In this document: positions 8,356 through 15,747 of the stretch, piece by piece
Numbering within the stretch: the stretch's first letter is position 1
How the letters are laid out: the number at the start of each line of letters is the position of its first letter
Assembly: GCA_023419605.1 (NCBI GenBank)
Contig: JAEZXR010000119.1
Span: 149,087 to 213,086 of the forward strand
DNA length: 64,000 nucleotides
Direction of reading: 5' to 3'
From: Bacillota bacterium
GTDB lineage: Bacteria; Bacillota; Clostridia; Acetivibrionales; JAEZXR01
Position numbers and translations under genes: made by a program
The notes under the pieces: model-generated
What the model saw: the letters and a program-made list of their open reading frames with translations, nothing else
Told to the model about the DNA's origin: nothing
Databases searched by the model: none

Positions 8356-10014
8356 ATGCGAAGTGATGCAGTGAAAAAGGGGATTGAGAGAGCACCGCAC
8401 CGGTCTCTTTTTAAAGCAATGGGGTATACGGATGAGGAACTGGAACGGCCGCTGATTGGCGTCGCCAATTCCAAAAGTGAAATCATTCCCGGGCACATTC
8501 ACCTGGACAAAATAACAGAGGCGGTAAAAGCGGGTATCCGAATGGCAGGAGGAACGCCTGTAGAGTTTGGTGCCATCGGTGTTTGTGATGGTATCGCCAT
8601 GGGACATGTAGGGATGAAATATTCTCTGGCTACCCGGGAGCTCATCGCCGATTCCTGTGAAGCCATGGGCCTGGCTCACAGCTTTGACGGAATGGTGTTT
8701 ATACCCAACTGTGATAAAATCGTACCGGGAATGTTGATGGCTGCAGCTAGAATTAATGTACCTTCTATCGTAATCAGCGGGGGGCCGATGCTTTCCTTGC
8801 AGCGTGATGGAAAACAGTTGGATTTGAACAGCGTATTTGAGGCGGTAGGGGCCTATAAGGCAGGCAAAATCACAGAAGAAGAAGTGGGCGAATTCGAAGA
8901 CCACGCTTGTCCGGGCTGCGGCTCCTGCTCCGGAATGTTTACTGCCAATTCCATGAACTGTCTGACGGAGGTACTGGGACTGGGGCTGCCGGGGAATGGC
9001 ACAGTACCTGCTGTATATGCGGAAAGAATCCGCCTGGCCAAAAAAGCGGGCATGAAAATCATGGAACTGGTAGAGAAGGACATAAAGCCCTCCGATATCC
9101 TGACTTCAAAAGCTTTTGAAAATGCGTTAACGGTGGACATGGCCCTTGGCTGTTCTACAAACTCGGTGCTGCATTTGCCAGCTATTGCCAATGAGGCGGG
9201 AATCGTTATTAACCTGGACGTAATCAATGAGATCAGTGGCAAGGTCCCGAATCTATGTAAACTGGCACCGGCCGGTTATCACCATATCCAGGATCTCTAT
9301 GCCGCCGGCGGAGTTCAGGCAGTAATGAAGGAGTTGACCAAAAAGGGACTGCTTCACCTGGATGGAGTGACTGTCACCGGTAAAACTGTGGGGGAAAACA
9401 TTGAAACGGCCAGAGTACTGGATTACAGTGTAATCAAGAGCATTGAGGAGCCTTACAGCATCACCGGAGGAATTGCGGTGCTTAGGGGAAATCTGGCACC
9501 GGACGGAGCTGTAGTAAAACGGTCTGCGGTGGCTGCGGAAATGCTGGTTCATGAGGGGCCGGCCAGGGTATTTGATTCGGAAGACGATGCGATCCAAGCC
9601 ATCTATAAGGGCAGCATCCAAAAAGGAGATGTGATCATCATTCGCTATGAAGGGCCCAAAGGGGGACCTGGAATGCGTGAGATGCTGGGGCCTACTTCTG
9701 CCATTGCAGGGATGGGGCTGGATAAGCATGTGGCCCTGCTGACGGATGGTCGATTCTCCGGTGCAACCCGGGGGGCTTCCATCGGGCATGTTTCTCCCGA
9801 GGCCATGGAGGGCGGGCCTATTGGACTTGTACAGGAAGGGGATCGAATCGAGATCGATATACCCAAGGGTAAACTGAATGTTCTTGTTTCAGAAGAGGAG
9901 CTGGCGGTAAGAAAGCAGGCATGGAAGGCGCCGGAACCGAAAATTACCAAGGGCTACCTGGGCAGGTATGCGAGACTGGTGTCTTCAGCGAGCACTGGAG
10001 CAGTGCTGAAATAG
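8356..10014 (+). CDS. ilvD: Dihydroxy-acid dehydratase
   Basis: This enzyme dehydrates 2,3-dihydroxy-isovalerate and 2,3-dihydroxy-3-methylvalerate to the 2-keto acids, the third common step of valine and isoleucine synthesis. The 552-residue protein has the normal family length. Iron-sulfur and active-site cysteines are visible in GVCDGIAMGH (Cys77), PNCDKIVPGM (Cys119) and CPGCGSCSGMFTAN (residues 185-198). The C-terminal GPKGGPGMREM and TDGRFSGATRG motifs of the IlvD/Edd family are also present. ATG 8356 follows AAGTGAGG. ilvB lies 141 bases downstream, but the gap contains an inverted repeat, and ilvN and ilvC are not nearby. Confidence 0.97.
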   Translation: MRSDAVKKGIERAPHRSLFKAMGYTDEELERPLIGVANSKSEIIPGHIHLDKITEAVKAGIRMAGGTPVEFGAIGVCDGIAMGHVGMKYSLATRELIADSCEAMGLAHSFDGMVFIPNCDKIVPGMLMAAARINVPSIVISGGPMLSLQRDGKQLDLNSVFEAVGAYKAGKITEEEVGEFEDHACPGCGSCSGMFTANSMNCLTEVLGLGLPGNGTVPAVYAERIRLAKKAGMKIMELVEKDIKPSDILTSKAFENALTVDMALGCSTNSVLHLPAIANEAGIVINLDVINEISGKVPNLCKLAPAGYHHIQDLYAAGGVQAVMKELTKKGLLHLDGVTVTGKTVGENIETARVLDYSVIKSIEEPYSITGGIAVLRGNLAPDGAVVKRSAVAAEMLVHEGPARVFDSEDDAIQAIYKGSIQKGDVIIIRYEGPKGGPGMREMLGPTSAIAGMGLDKHVALLTDGRFSGATRGASIGHVSPEAMEGGPIGLVQEGDRIEIDIPKGKLNVLVSEEELAVRKQAWKAPEPKITKGYLGRYARLVSSASTGAVLK

Positions 10015-10141
10015 TTGATAGTTGACAGAGGACAGTTGACAGTTAAAAGAACAGGTGGTTTGAAATAATAGGCCATACGAACTTGCAGTTAATAGTTGCA
10101 ACTAAAGATATAAAATGCTTTTCAACTGTCAACTAATAATC
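10015..10141. repeat. Intergenic inverted-repeat element between ilvD and ilvB
   Basis: The 141-base gap is built from GTTGACAGTT-like units. AGTTGACAGTT at 10034-10044 pairs perfectly with AACTGTCAACT at 10124-10134, and partial copies (AGTTGATAGTTGACAG, GCAGTTAATAGTTGCAAC) lie around and between them. It resembles a small non-coding palindromic repeat inserted between the two ilv genes. It has no coding potential. Confidence 0.7.
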
Positions 10142-10155
10142 GGGGGTGTGTGAAT

Positions 10156-11823
10156 ATGAGATTGACAGGGGCGGAGATATTTATAGAATGCCTCAAGGAA
10201 CAGAGTGTGGATACGATTTTCGGGTATCCCGGCGGAGCTGTTTTAAACCTGTATGATGCCTTGTATAAGGCGAAAGGGCGGATACGTCATATCCTGACTT
10301 CCCATGAACAAGGAGCGGCCCATGCTGCGGACGGATATGCCAGGGCTACGGGAAAGGTCGGCGTGTGTCTGGCAACTTCCGGACCGGGTGCTACCAACCT
10401 GGTGACGGGAATTGCCACAGCCTATATGGATTCTGTCCCCATGGTTGCTTTTACCGGACAGGTGGCGACAAGTCTTTTGGGGAAGGATTCCTTCCAGGAG
10501 GTAGACATCACGGGAATTACCATGCCCGTAACAAAGCATAATTACATTGTGAAGGATGTAAAGGAACTGGCGGATACCATACGGGAAGCTTTTATTATAG
10601 CCCGTGAAGGAAGGCCGGGGCCGGTTTTGGTGGATATTTGCAAGGACGTGACAGCAGCAGCGGCAGAATATGAGCCGCAGGTTCCCGTGAGGATCAGAGA
10701 GGCTGATATGGGAGTCCCAGAAAGGCAAATTGAAAAAGCGGCGGAAATCATAAACAATGCAAAAAAACCTATACTTATAGCGGGAGGCGGAGTTTCCATC
10801 GGTGATGCCGCACAGGAGCTGCTGGCACTGGCAGAGAAGGTACAAATTCCGGTAGCTACCACATTGATGGGGCTGGGTGCTTTCCCCGGAAATCATGTCC
10901 TCTACACGGGGCTGGTGGGAATGCATGGGACAAAAACTTCGAACCTGGCGGTATCCGAGTCTGACCTGTTTATTGCCGTCGGAGCCCGTTTTAGCGACCG
11001 GGTGATCAGTGATGTCAGCAAATTTGCACCGAAGGCACAAATCATGCATATTGATATTGATCCCGCAGAAGTCGGGAAAAATATTACTGTACACTACCCT
11101 TTGACAGGAAATGTACGGAAAATATTAAGGGCTATTACTGCCAAGGTAGCAAAACGGGAGCCTTCCGGGTGGAATTATCAAATTCGGGAATGGAAGGAAT
11201 CCTACCCTTTGAAATACCCGAAGGATGATGTACTGCGCCCCCAATACACGATCGAGCGGCTGTACGAACTCACGGAGGGAAAAGCCCTCATCACCACGGA
11301 AGTGGGGCAGAATCAGCTCTGGGCGGCACAGTATTACAAGTATACGAGACCCAGGCAGTTTATTTCTTCCGGCGGATTAGGCACTATGGGCTATGGATTG
11401 GGTGCCTGTATGGGGGCTCAGATCGGCTGCCCGGATAAAAAAGTCATTAATATAGCCGGAGATGGGAGCTTCCGGATGAACTGCAACGAGCTGGCTACGG
11501 CAGTGGAATATAAACTACCTATTATTATTGCCATCATGAACAACCGGGTTTTGGGTATGGTGCGGCAGTGGCAGAATCTTTTCTATGACGGGCGGTATTC
11601 TTCCACCACTATCGATCGAAGCACGGATTTCGTGGCTCTGGCTGAAGCTTACGGGGCTTTGGGATTCAGAGTCACAGGTCCGGGAGAGGTAGACCGGGTT
11701 CTAGAGGATGCGTTGTCTTCCACCGATCGGCCTGTGGTGATTGATTTTGTGATTGACCGGGATGAGAAGGTGCTTCCCATTGTACCTCCAGGGGCACCCA
11801 TTAGTGAGCTGATTGCCGAATAG
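10156..11823 (+). CDS. ilvB: Acetolactate synthase, large catalytic subunit
   Basis: This thiamine diphosphate enzyme condenses pyruvate with pyruvate or 2-ketobutyrate in branched-chain amino acid synthesis. The protein of about 555 residues has the N-terminal glutamate motif SHEQGAAHAADGYAR. It also has GTKTSNLAV and GARFSDRV in the FAD-binding central domain, and the ThDP motif beginning GDGSFRMN and ending IMNN. I prefer ATG 10156, which lies 7-8 bases after GGGGGTG, over the GTG at 10150. No regulatory subunit gene (ilvN) follows. A strong terminator lies just behind the gene, so ilvN must be elsewhere or absent. A catabolic AlsS is a less likely alternative given the ilvD neighbour and the FAD-type motifs. 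Confidence 0.93.
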   Translation: MRLTGAEIFIECLKEQSVDTIFGYPGGAVLNLYDALYKAKGRIRHILTSHEQGAAHAADGYARATGKVGVCLATSGPGATNLVTGIATAYMDSVPMVAFTGQVATSLLGKDSFQEVDITGITMPVTKHNYIVKDVKELADTIREAFIIAREGRPGPVLVDICKDVTAAAAEYEPQVPVRIREADMGVPERQIEKAAEIINNAKKPILIAGGGVSIGDAAQELLALAEKVQIPVATTLMGLGAFPGNHVLYTGLVGMHGTKTSNLAVSESDLFIAVGARFSDRVISDVSKFAPKAQIMHIDIDPAEVGKNITVHYPLTGNVRKILRAITAKVAKREPSGWNYQIREWKESYPLKYPKDDVLRPQYTIERLYELTEGKALITTEVGQNQLWAAQYYKYTRPRQFISSGGLGTMGYGLGACMGAQIGCPDKKVINIAGDGSFRMNCNELATAVEYKLPIIIAIMNNRVLGMVRQWQNLFYDGRYSSTTIDRSTDFVALAEAYGALGFRVTGPGEVDRVLEDALSSTDRPVVIDFVIDRDEKVLPIVPPGAPISELIAE

Positions 11824-11835
11824 GGTTGAAATAAA

Positions 11836-11884
11836 GGGCGGCAAATAGAGAGTCACAGACTCATCTGTTTGCCGCCTTTTCTTT
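11836..11884 (+). terminator. Intrinsic terminator after ilvB
   Basis: GGCGGCAAA (11837-11845) pairs with TTTGCCGCC (11868-11876). A second stem inside the loop pairs GAGTC (11850-11854) with GACTC (11858-11862). TTTTCTTTATT follows. Confidence 0.9.
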
Positions 11885-11950
11885 ATTAGATACCCATGAG
11901 TATTTGTTTTACAGGCGGTAGAGTCCTTCGACTTACCAAATTTCAATGGA

Positions 11951-11979
11951 TTGATGTGACAGCATAAATTTGTTATACT
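11951..11979 (+). promoter_or_regulatory. Sigma-A-like promoter for the small secreted protein gene
   Basis: TTGATG (11951-11956), a 17-base spacer and TATACT (11974-11979) lie about 35 bases before ATG 12014. Confidence 0.6.
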
Positions 11980-12013
11980 GTAGGTAGACTAAAAGGTTAG
12001 GAGTGCACCGCAC

Positions 12014-12385
12014 ATGAAGCAGAAAGTTACCAGGTATCTCTCTTTTATAGTGATACTGCTTATACTTGTGAGTATGCTTCCATTACATGATGAGCCGCCT
12101 GTATTTGGAATGGATAAAAGTACAGGTACTTCAAAGGCCTTTCTTTCTGCTGCTGTCATGGATACGAGTGCTTCCTATATCAAGCAGGAAAGCGGCAGAG
12201 AATACGTAACAGCTATTTTCAGTAAATTTCATACGGAAATTTATCATTCCTACTTGCAGTTGTCCACTACTGCGGCGGGGGTACAAAGTGTTGAAGTCTT
12301 GGAAGACCGCAGGGATAAATTACGGTTTCTGATTACCCCATATTTTCACGGGAGTAGATATAAAAATGAATTCACCTTCTGCTAA
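12014..12385 (+). CDS. Small secreted or membrane-anchored protein, unknown function
   Basis: This 123-residue protein has a basic N-terminus (KQKVTRY), a hydrophobic core (about residues 8-23, FIVILLILVSMLPL) and no lipobox cysteine, so it is either a signal-peptide protein or anchored by one helix. The rest is polar, with no recognised domain. It contains two histidine/tyrosine-rich patches (FHTEIYHSYLQL and PYFHGSRY) and ends in a cysteine. GGAGTG precedes the ATG. A 43-residue membrane protein gene starts 26 bases downstream with its own strong Shine-Dalgarno sequence. I do not recognise the family. Confidence 0.6.
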   Translation: MKQKVTRYLSFIVILLILVSMLPLHDEPPVFGMDKSTGTSKAFLSAAVMDTSASYIKQESGREYVTAIFSKFHTEIYHSYLQLSTTAAGVQSVEVLEDRRDKLRFLITPYFHGSRYKNEFTFC

Positions 12386-12410
12386 AACCAGATAAGGAGG
12401 TGAAACTGCC

Positions 12411-12542
12411 ATGGGTACTACTGAAATTGTTGTACTTTCTATTTGCGTGTTGATTGTAATTGCAGGAATGATTTTTGGATACAGACAAAGCAAGAAAGGT
12501 GAAGAGCTTGACATGGCCAATAGTAAAAAGGAATCCAAATAG
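12411..12542 (+). CDS. 43-residue single-span membrane protein
   Basis: This very short gene has an excellent Shine-Dalgarno (AAGGAGGTG, 12394-12402) 8 bases before ATG 12411 and stops at TAG 12540. The product has a short N-terminus (MGTTE), a hydrophobic helix (about residues 6-22, IVVLSICVLIVIAGMIF) and a charged cytoplasmic tail (GYRQSKKGEELDMANSKKE). The orientation is N-out/C-in by the positive-inside rule. It has no recognisable domain. A terminator follows directly, so it probably ends the transcript that starts at 11951. The ribosome binding site and clean topology make it a likely real small protein. Confidence 0.65.
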   Translation: MGTTEIVVLSICVLIVIAGMIFGYRQSKKGEELDMANSKKESK

Positions 12543-12547
12543 TAGAA

Positions 12548-12574
12548 GGGGGACGGCGAAAAGCCGCCCCCTTT
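12548..12574 (+). terminator. Intrinsic terminator after the small membrane protein gene
   Basis: GGGGG (12548-12552), a bulged A and CGGC (12554-12557) pair with GCCG (12563-12566) and CCCCC (12567-12571) around a GAAAA loop. A short TTT follows. Confidence 0.75.
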
Positions 12575-12629
12575 GATGTATAAGCATAATGCTTTTACCG
12601 GATTGTTCATGAGAAATCTCTTAAAAAAA

Positions 12630-12659
12630 TTGCATATTTACGAAGGAGTTTCATAGGAT
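12630..12659 (+). promoter_or_regulatory. Possible promoter before the gvpL/F-like gene
   Basis: TTGCAT (12630-12635), an 18-base spacer and TAGGAT (12654-12659). The match is moderate. If it is used, transcription starts about 15 bases before the folded region at 12680-12756. Confidence 0.35.
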
Positions 12660-12679
12660 GATGGTGACATAGGTATCGA

Positions 12680-12756
12680 ACTTTGAATTGGATTTTTCCA
12701 GAAAGCGAACCGCCGAAAATCCGTGTATTTCCCTTCTGGTTACTAAGGTTCAAAGT
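12680..12756 (+). promoter_or_regulatory. Candidate structured leader with crossing stems (pseudoknot) upstream of gvpL/F
   Basis: An outer 8-bp stem pairs ACTTTGAA (12680-12687) with TTCAAAGT (12749-12756). Inside, GGATTTT (12690-12696) can pair with AAAATCC (12716-12722), and CCAGAA (12698-12703) with TTCTGG (12734-12739). The two inner stems cross in A-B-A'-B' order, so they form an H-type pseudoknot or two mutually exclusive folds. The downstream gene starts 38 bases after the outer stem. It matches no riboswitch or leader class that I recognise. Confidence 0.45.
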
Positions 12757-12793
12757 GCGCTGACCTACTACTATAGGCATAGGAGAGATGAAC

Positions 12794-13504
12794 ATGAGCA
12801 ATTATGGGCTATATGTTTATGGAATTATGCGTGAGAATAACGATTCCGCTTTATCCGGCATACGCGGAGTCGATGAAACACATTCCCTCATGGCCATCAC
12901 CGCAGGGGAATTCCACGCCATAGCCAGTCCTGTGGATTTGGCGGAATTCGGTGAGTGTGAAATTAGTGAGAGGCTGCAAAATATGCACTGGGTGGAGGGA
13001 AAAACAAAAAGGCATTTTGAAATACTTCAGCAGCTAATAAGTATAGGGACCATCGTTCCGGTAAAATTCTGCACCGTTTTTATCCATGCAGAGCATCTGA
13101 AGGCTTTTTTAAACGCGCATGCGGCATATTTGCAGGAGGCATTTTCCTGTTTTCAGAGCAAAGAAGAATGGGTATTGAAAATGATTCGTGACAGCACCCA
13201 TTATTCAGGGGGAAATATCAATCAAATGATACAGGATAAAATAACGGAGACCCTGTCTGCATTTTGGAAGGAATTAGGTACAAAAGTGGAAAAAACCAAG
13301 CTGAAGGGCAGTCTTTTCGTTCCATCGGCAGAAGACCGGGAGAAGCCATTGCTGAAGGCCGTGCTTCTGATCCGGAAGGAGGAAGTCCCTGGAGTTATAC
13401 AATGGGTAAAGGATCAGGATAAAAAACTGGAAACCTTTAGTTTAAAAGCAGAGCTTTCCGGCCCTCTGCCCTTTTATAATTTTGCGGAGCTGTTTATCCC
13501 TTAA
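12794..13504 (+). CDS. GvpL/GvpF family protein (orphan)
   Basis: This 236-residue protein opens with NYGLYVYGIM, the first beta-strand of the GvpL/GvpF fold. It continues with the motif VPVKFCTVF (IVPVKFCTVFIHAE region) and a C-terminal FSLKAELSGPLPFYNFAEL that matches the end of GvpF/L proteins. In gas-vesicle clusters these are minor structural or accessory proteins. Here no gvpA or other gvp gene is within the window, so a gas-vesicle role is doubtful and the protein may have been co-opted. I chose ATG 12794 because AGGAGA (12781-12786) is 7 bases upstream. ATG 12788 is too close to it. The gene stands alone between terminators. Confidence 0.8.
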   Translation: MSNYGLYVYGIMRENNDSALSGIRGVDETHSLMAITAGEFHAIASPVDLAEFGECEISERLQNMHWVEGKTKRHFEILQQLISIGTIVPVKFCTVFIHAEHLKAFLNAHAAYLQEAFSCFQSKEEWVLKMIRDSTHYSGGNINQMIQDKITETLSAFWKELGTKVEKTKLKGSLFVPSAEDREKPLLKAVLLIRKEEVPGVIQWVKDQDKKLETFSLKAELSGPLPFYNFAELFIP

Positions 13505-13721
13505 AAAAATTTGTAACAGTAAAGGAAGGCTGCAGAAAAACCCCAGAGAGACAGCCTTCATGACCTTTCGATTATAAATATTGCGGACAGAATTTAAAGT
13601 AAAAGGAACCGATAAGCATGGAAGATCGGTTCCTTTTGCATATTTAGCGTCAAACAGGTATTGACGGCGGGAGCAGGTCAGTATATACTTAGGATACAAA
13701 GCATACATAAATAAAAATATC
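13505..13721. other. Gap with two terminator-like hairpins
   Basis: GAAGGCTG (13525-13532) pairs with CAGCCTTC (13552-13559). Further on, 13601-13613 pairs perfectly over 13 bp with 13625-13637, in a stem that ends in TTTT. Either could terminate the gvpL/F transcript. No gene is seen. Confidence 0.7.
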
Positions 13722-13750
13722 TTGACATACTTTCGTTTTTATGATAAATT
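13722..13750 (+). promoter_or_regulatory. Sigma-A promoter for rpmG-secE-nusG
   Basis: TTGACA (13722-13727) with a weak -10 such as TAAATT at 13745-13750 (17-base spacer). The untranslated leader before rpmG is about 180 bases. Confidence 0.65.
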
Positions 13751-13937
13751 AGGTATTGCTTCTTTGTGTAGCTTTTTTTTTATGCCAAAAATGTACTTTT
13801 CGAGTGGGAAATATTTGTAACAGCTAGGTAGAAAAGTATGCAATCAAAGCCGCTTTACATAGAACATAATCGGTCTAAAGCTGTTTTGATTACAAATTTA
13901 TTCATATATGTATAATCTGTAGCTGGAGGTGTTAATA

Positions 13938-14087
13938 ATGAGAGTTAAAATAACAATGGCTTGTGGCGAGTGCAAACAGAGAAATTACAACACGATCAAG
14001 AACAAGAAGAATGATCCGGACAGACTTGAAATGAGAAAATATTGCAGGTTCTGTCGCAAACACACTGAACACAAGGAAACAAAATAG
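13938..14087 (+). CDS. rpmG: 50S ribosomal protein L33
   Basis: This 49-residue ribosomal protein is encoded at the head of the secE-nusG cluster, its usual place in Firmicutes. It is the zinc-ribbon (C+) form: Cys9-x-x-Cys12 and Cys36-x-x-Cys39 are both present. The conserved core NYNTIKNKKNDPDRLEMRKY is intact. ATG 13938 follows AGCTGGAGGTG at good spacing, and the stop TAG is at 14085. The length is typical of the family. Confidence 0.95.
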   Translation: MRVKITMACGECKQRNYNTIKNKKNDPDRLEMRKYCRFCRKHTEHKETK

Positions 14088-14251
14088 TCTCTTGAGCGAA
14101 ATAACAAGGACTGTCTTTTTGCTAAATCCTGCATGATTTCCATATGGGAGTCCGCAAAAAAGTCCAGGTCATTTATTTCAAGAGATACAGTTTGTGTGAC
14201 GAAGTTTTAAATTACGTCAAATCCTAAAAATAATAAGCGGGATGTGAGTGT

Positions 14252-14479
14252 ATGGCTGATGAAGCAAAAGTTTCAAAATTCGGCAATGCTCGTAAAAATG
14301 TAACCAGATTTTTCAGGGAAATAAAAAGCGAGCTGAAAAAGGTAATCTGGCCAAACAGGGAGCAGTTAGTCAATAACACAATAACAGTTTTGGCGGCATG
14401 TCTGGTAATGGGAGTTATAATCTGGGTAGCAGACTTTGTACTTGGCGGGGCATTCAAATTTTTACTTAATAACATTTAA
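14252..14479 (+). CDS. secE: Preprotein translocase subunit SecE
   Basis: This 75-residue single-span component of the SecYEG channel has a basic amphipathic segment ending FFREIKSELKKVIWPNREQL, which contains the signature KKVxWPxxxQL. One transmembrane helix follows (about residues 43-70). The length is normal for Firmicutes. The Shine-Dalgarno is weak (GGGATGTGAG). nusG starts 34 bases downstream. Confidence 0.96.
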   Translation: MADEAKVSKFGNARKNVTRFFREIKSELKKVIWPNREQLVNNTITVLAACLVMGVIIWVADFVLGGAFKFLLNNI

Positions 14480-14513
14480 AGGAGGACATGGGGCCTTAGG
14501 GCTCTTTTGAGAT
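14478..14513 (+). promoter_or_regulatory. Displaced Shine-Dalgarno and three-codon mini-ORF before nusG
   Basis: AAAGGAGG at 14478-14485 is the only strong ribosome binding site between secE and nusG, yet it ends 28 bases before the nusG ATG. It is correctly placed for ATG 14488, which opens the tiny frame ATG GGG CCT TAG. GGGCC (14491-14495) can pair with GGCTC (14500-14504) through one G-U pair around TTAG, which would shorten the effective distance to the nusG start. A TGA at 14508-14510 excludes any in-frame upstream start for nusG. Confidence 0.6.
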
Positions 14514-15032
14514 ATGTCTGAAGAAGCAAAATGGTATGTAGTCCATACTTATTCCGGGTATGAAAACAAAGTGAAGGCGAACATCGAAAAAGTTGTTGAG
14601 AACAGAAGCATGCAGGAATTCATTCTTGATGTCGTTGTTCCCATGGAGGAACAAATTGAAATCAAGGATGGCAAGAAAAAGGCAACTTTGAGAAAAGTGT
14701 TTCCCGGATATGTTTTGGTAAAGATGTTTATGAATGATGAATCCTGGTATGTTGTTAGAAATACCAGGGGAGTGACCGGCTTTGTCGGTCCTGGGTCGAA
14801 GCCTGTGCCTTTAACTGATGAAGAAGTAAAGACAATGGGTGTTGAGGAATTTGCACCTGTTGTGGATTACGAAGTTGGTGACAACGTAAGAGTAATCTCT
14901 GGACCCCTTGAAAACTTTATTGGAATTGTTGAAGAAATCAACATGGAAAAGAGAAAGGTAAGAGTGTCGGTTTCTATGTTTGGCAGGGAAACCCCTGTTG
15001 AATTGGAACTTGTCCAGATACAGAAAATCTAA
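14514..15032 (+). CDS. nusG: Transcription termination/antitermination factor NusG
   Basis: This 172-residue NusG has the NGN domain, starting EEAKWYVVHTYSGYENKVK, with the RNA polymerase-contacting region around FPGYVLVKM. The C-terminal KOW domain includes GDNVRVISGPLENFIGIV. It binds RNA polymerase and modulates pausing and termination, and it links transcription to translation. The start at ATG 14514 is fixed by an in-frame stop just upstream and by the conserved N-terminus. Oddly, there is no Shine-Dalgarno at normal distance (see 14478-14513). rplK follows after 163 bases. Confidence 0.97.
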   Translation: MSEEAKWYVVHTYSGYENKVKANIEKVVENRSMQEFILDVVVPMEEQIEIKDGKKKATLRKVFPGYVLVKMFMNDESWYVVRNTRGVTGFVGPGSKPVPLTDEEVKTMGVEEFAPVVDYEVGDNVRVISGPLENFIGIVEEINMEKRKVRVSVSMFGRETPVELELVQIQKI

Positions 15033-15195
15033 CTGTAAATGATGAGCAAAGGAGAAAAACTTCTTTGCGAATCAAAAAGAAAGTTGTTATTTGTCAATAA
15101 CCTTGGATTTAAGAATATGGGTGTGTGTAATGATGGTCTCATCATTTTCCATTCATCATTCTTATATTATATATAATATTTGGGAGGTGGAATTT

Positions 15196-15621
15196 ATGGC
15201 AAAGAAAATAGCTGGATATGTAAAGCTTCAAATTCCAGCAGGAAAAGCAACTCCGGCTCCACCGGTTGGACCAGCTTTAGGACAACATGGCGTAAACATC
15301 ATGGGATTTTGTAAGGAATTCAACGAAAGAACTGCTAAGGATGCAGGACTCATTATTCCTGTAGTTATCACTGTATATGCAGACAGATCTTTCTCGTTTA
15401 TTACAAAAACTCCCCCTGCTGCTATTCTTTTAAAGAAAGCTTGCAAGATTGAAAGCGGTTCTGGTAAGCCAAACAAAGAAAAGGTTGCTAAGATTTCCAT
15501 GGCTGAAGTCAGGAAAATAGCTGAGCAGAAAATGCCAGACCTTAATGCGGCAAGTGTTGACGCTGCAGCCAGCATGATTGCAGGAACTGCAAGAAGCATG
15601 GGCATAGTTGTTACTGAATAA
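15196..15621 (+). CDS. rplK: 50S ribosomal protein L11
   Basis: This 141-residue L11 binds the GTPase-associated centre of 23S rRNA. Motifs seen are the N-terminal KLQIPAGKATPAPPVGPALG proline-rich segment and the C-terminal rRNA-binding part with MPDLNA and AGTARSMGI. The frame is open further upstream, but ATG 15196 has GGGAGGTGG at correct spacing and gives the universal MAKK start. The 5' gap contains a hairpin, AATGATG with CATCATT (near 15129-15146). Confidence 0.97.
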   Translation: MAKKIAGYVKLQIPAGKATPAPPVGPALGQHGVNIMGFCKEFNERTAKDAGLIIPVVITVYADRSFSFITKTPPAAILLKKACKIESGSGKPNKEKVAKISMAEVRKIAEQKMPDLNAASVDAAASMIAGTARSMGIVVTE

Positions 15622-15657
15622 TTGAAAATAGAAGGTTGTAGATAGGGGATTAAAATA

Positions 15658-15689
15658 ATTCTCCATTTTCAATTCTTAATTCTCAATTA
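15658..15689. repeat. AT-rich intergenic repeat after rplK
   Basis: An array of overlapping ATTCTC-CATTTTC-AATTC-like units lies just after the rplK stop. Its reverse complement resembles the AATTGAGAAT-type repeat at 27141-27221 after rpsG. It is non-coding. Confidence 0.55.
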
Positions 15690-15747
15690 GTTACACGGTG
15701 GGAGGAACGCAGGTTCCGACAAATTTACCACGAAGGAGAGGATAATC

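Noticed and set aside
8218..8904. Long minus-strand open frame opposite ilvD
   Set aside because: It is the antisense shadow of ilvD, with no ribosome binding site and a low-complexity product.
10243..11094. 283-codon minus-strand frame opposite ilvB
   Set aside because: It lies entirely antisense to ilvB with no start signals. The composition follows the sense gene.
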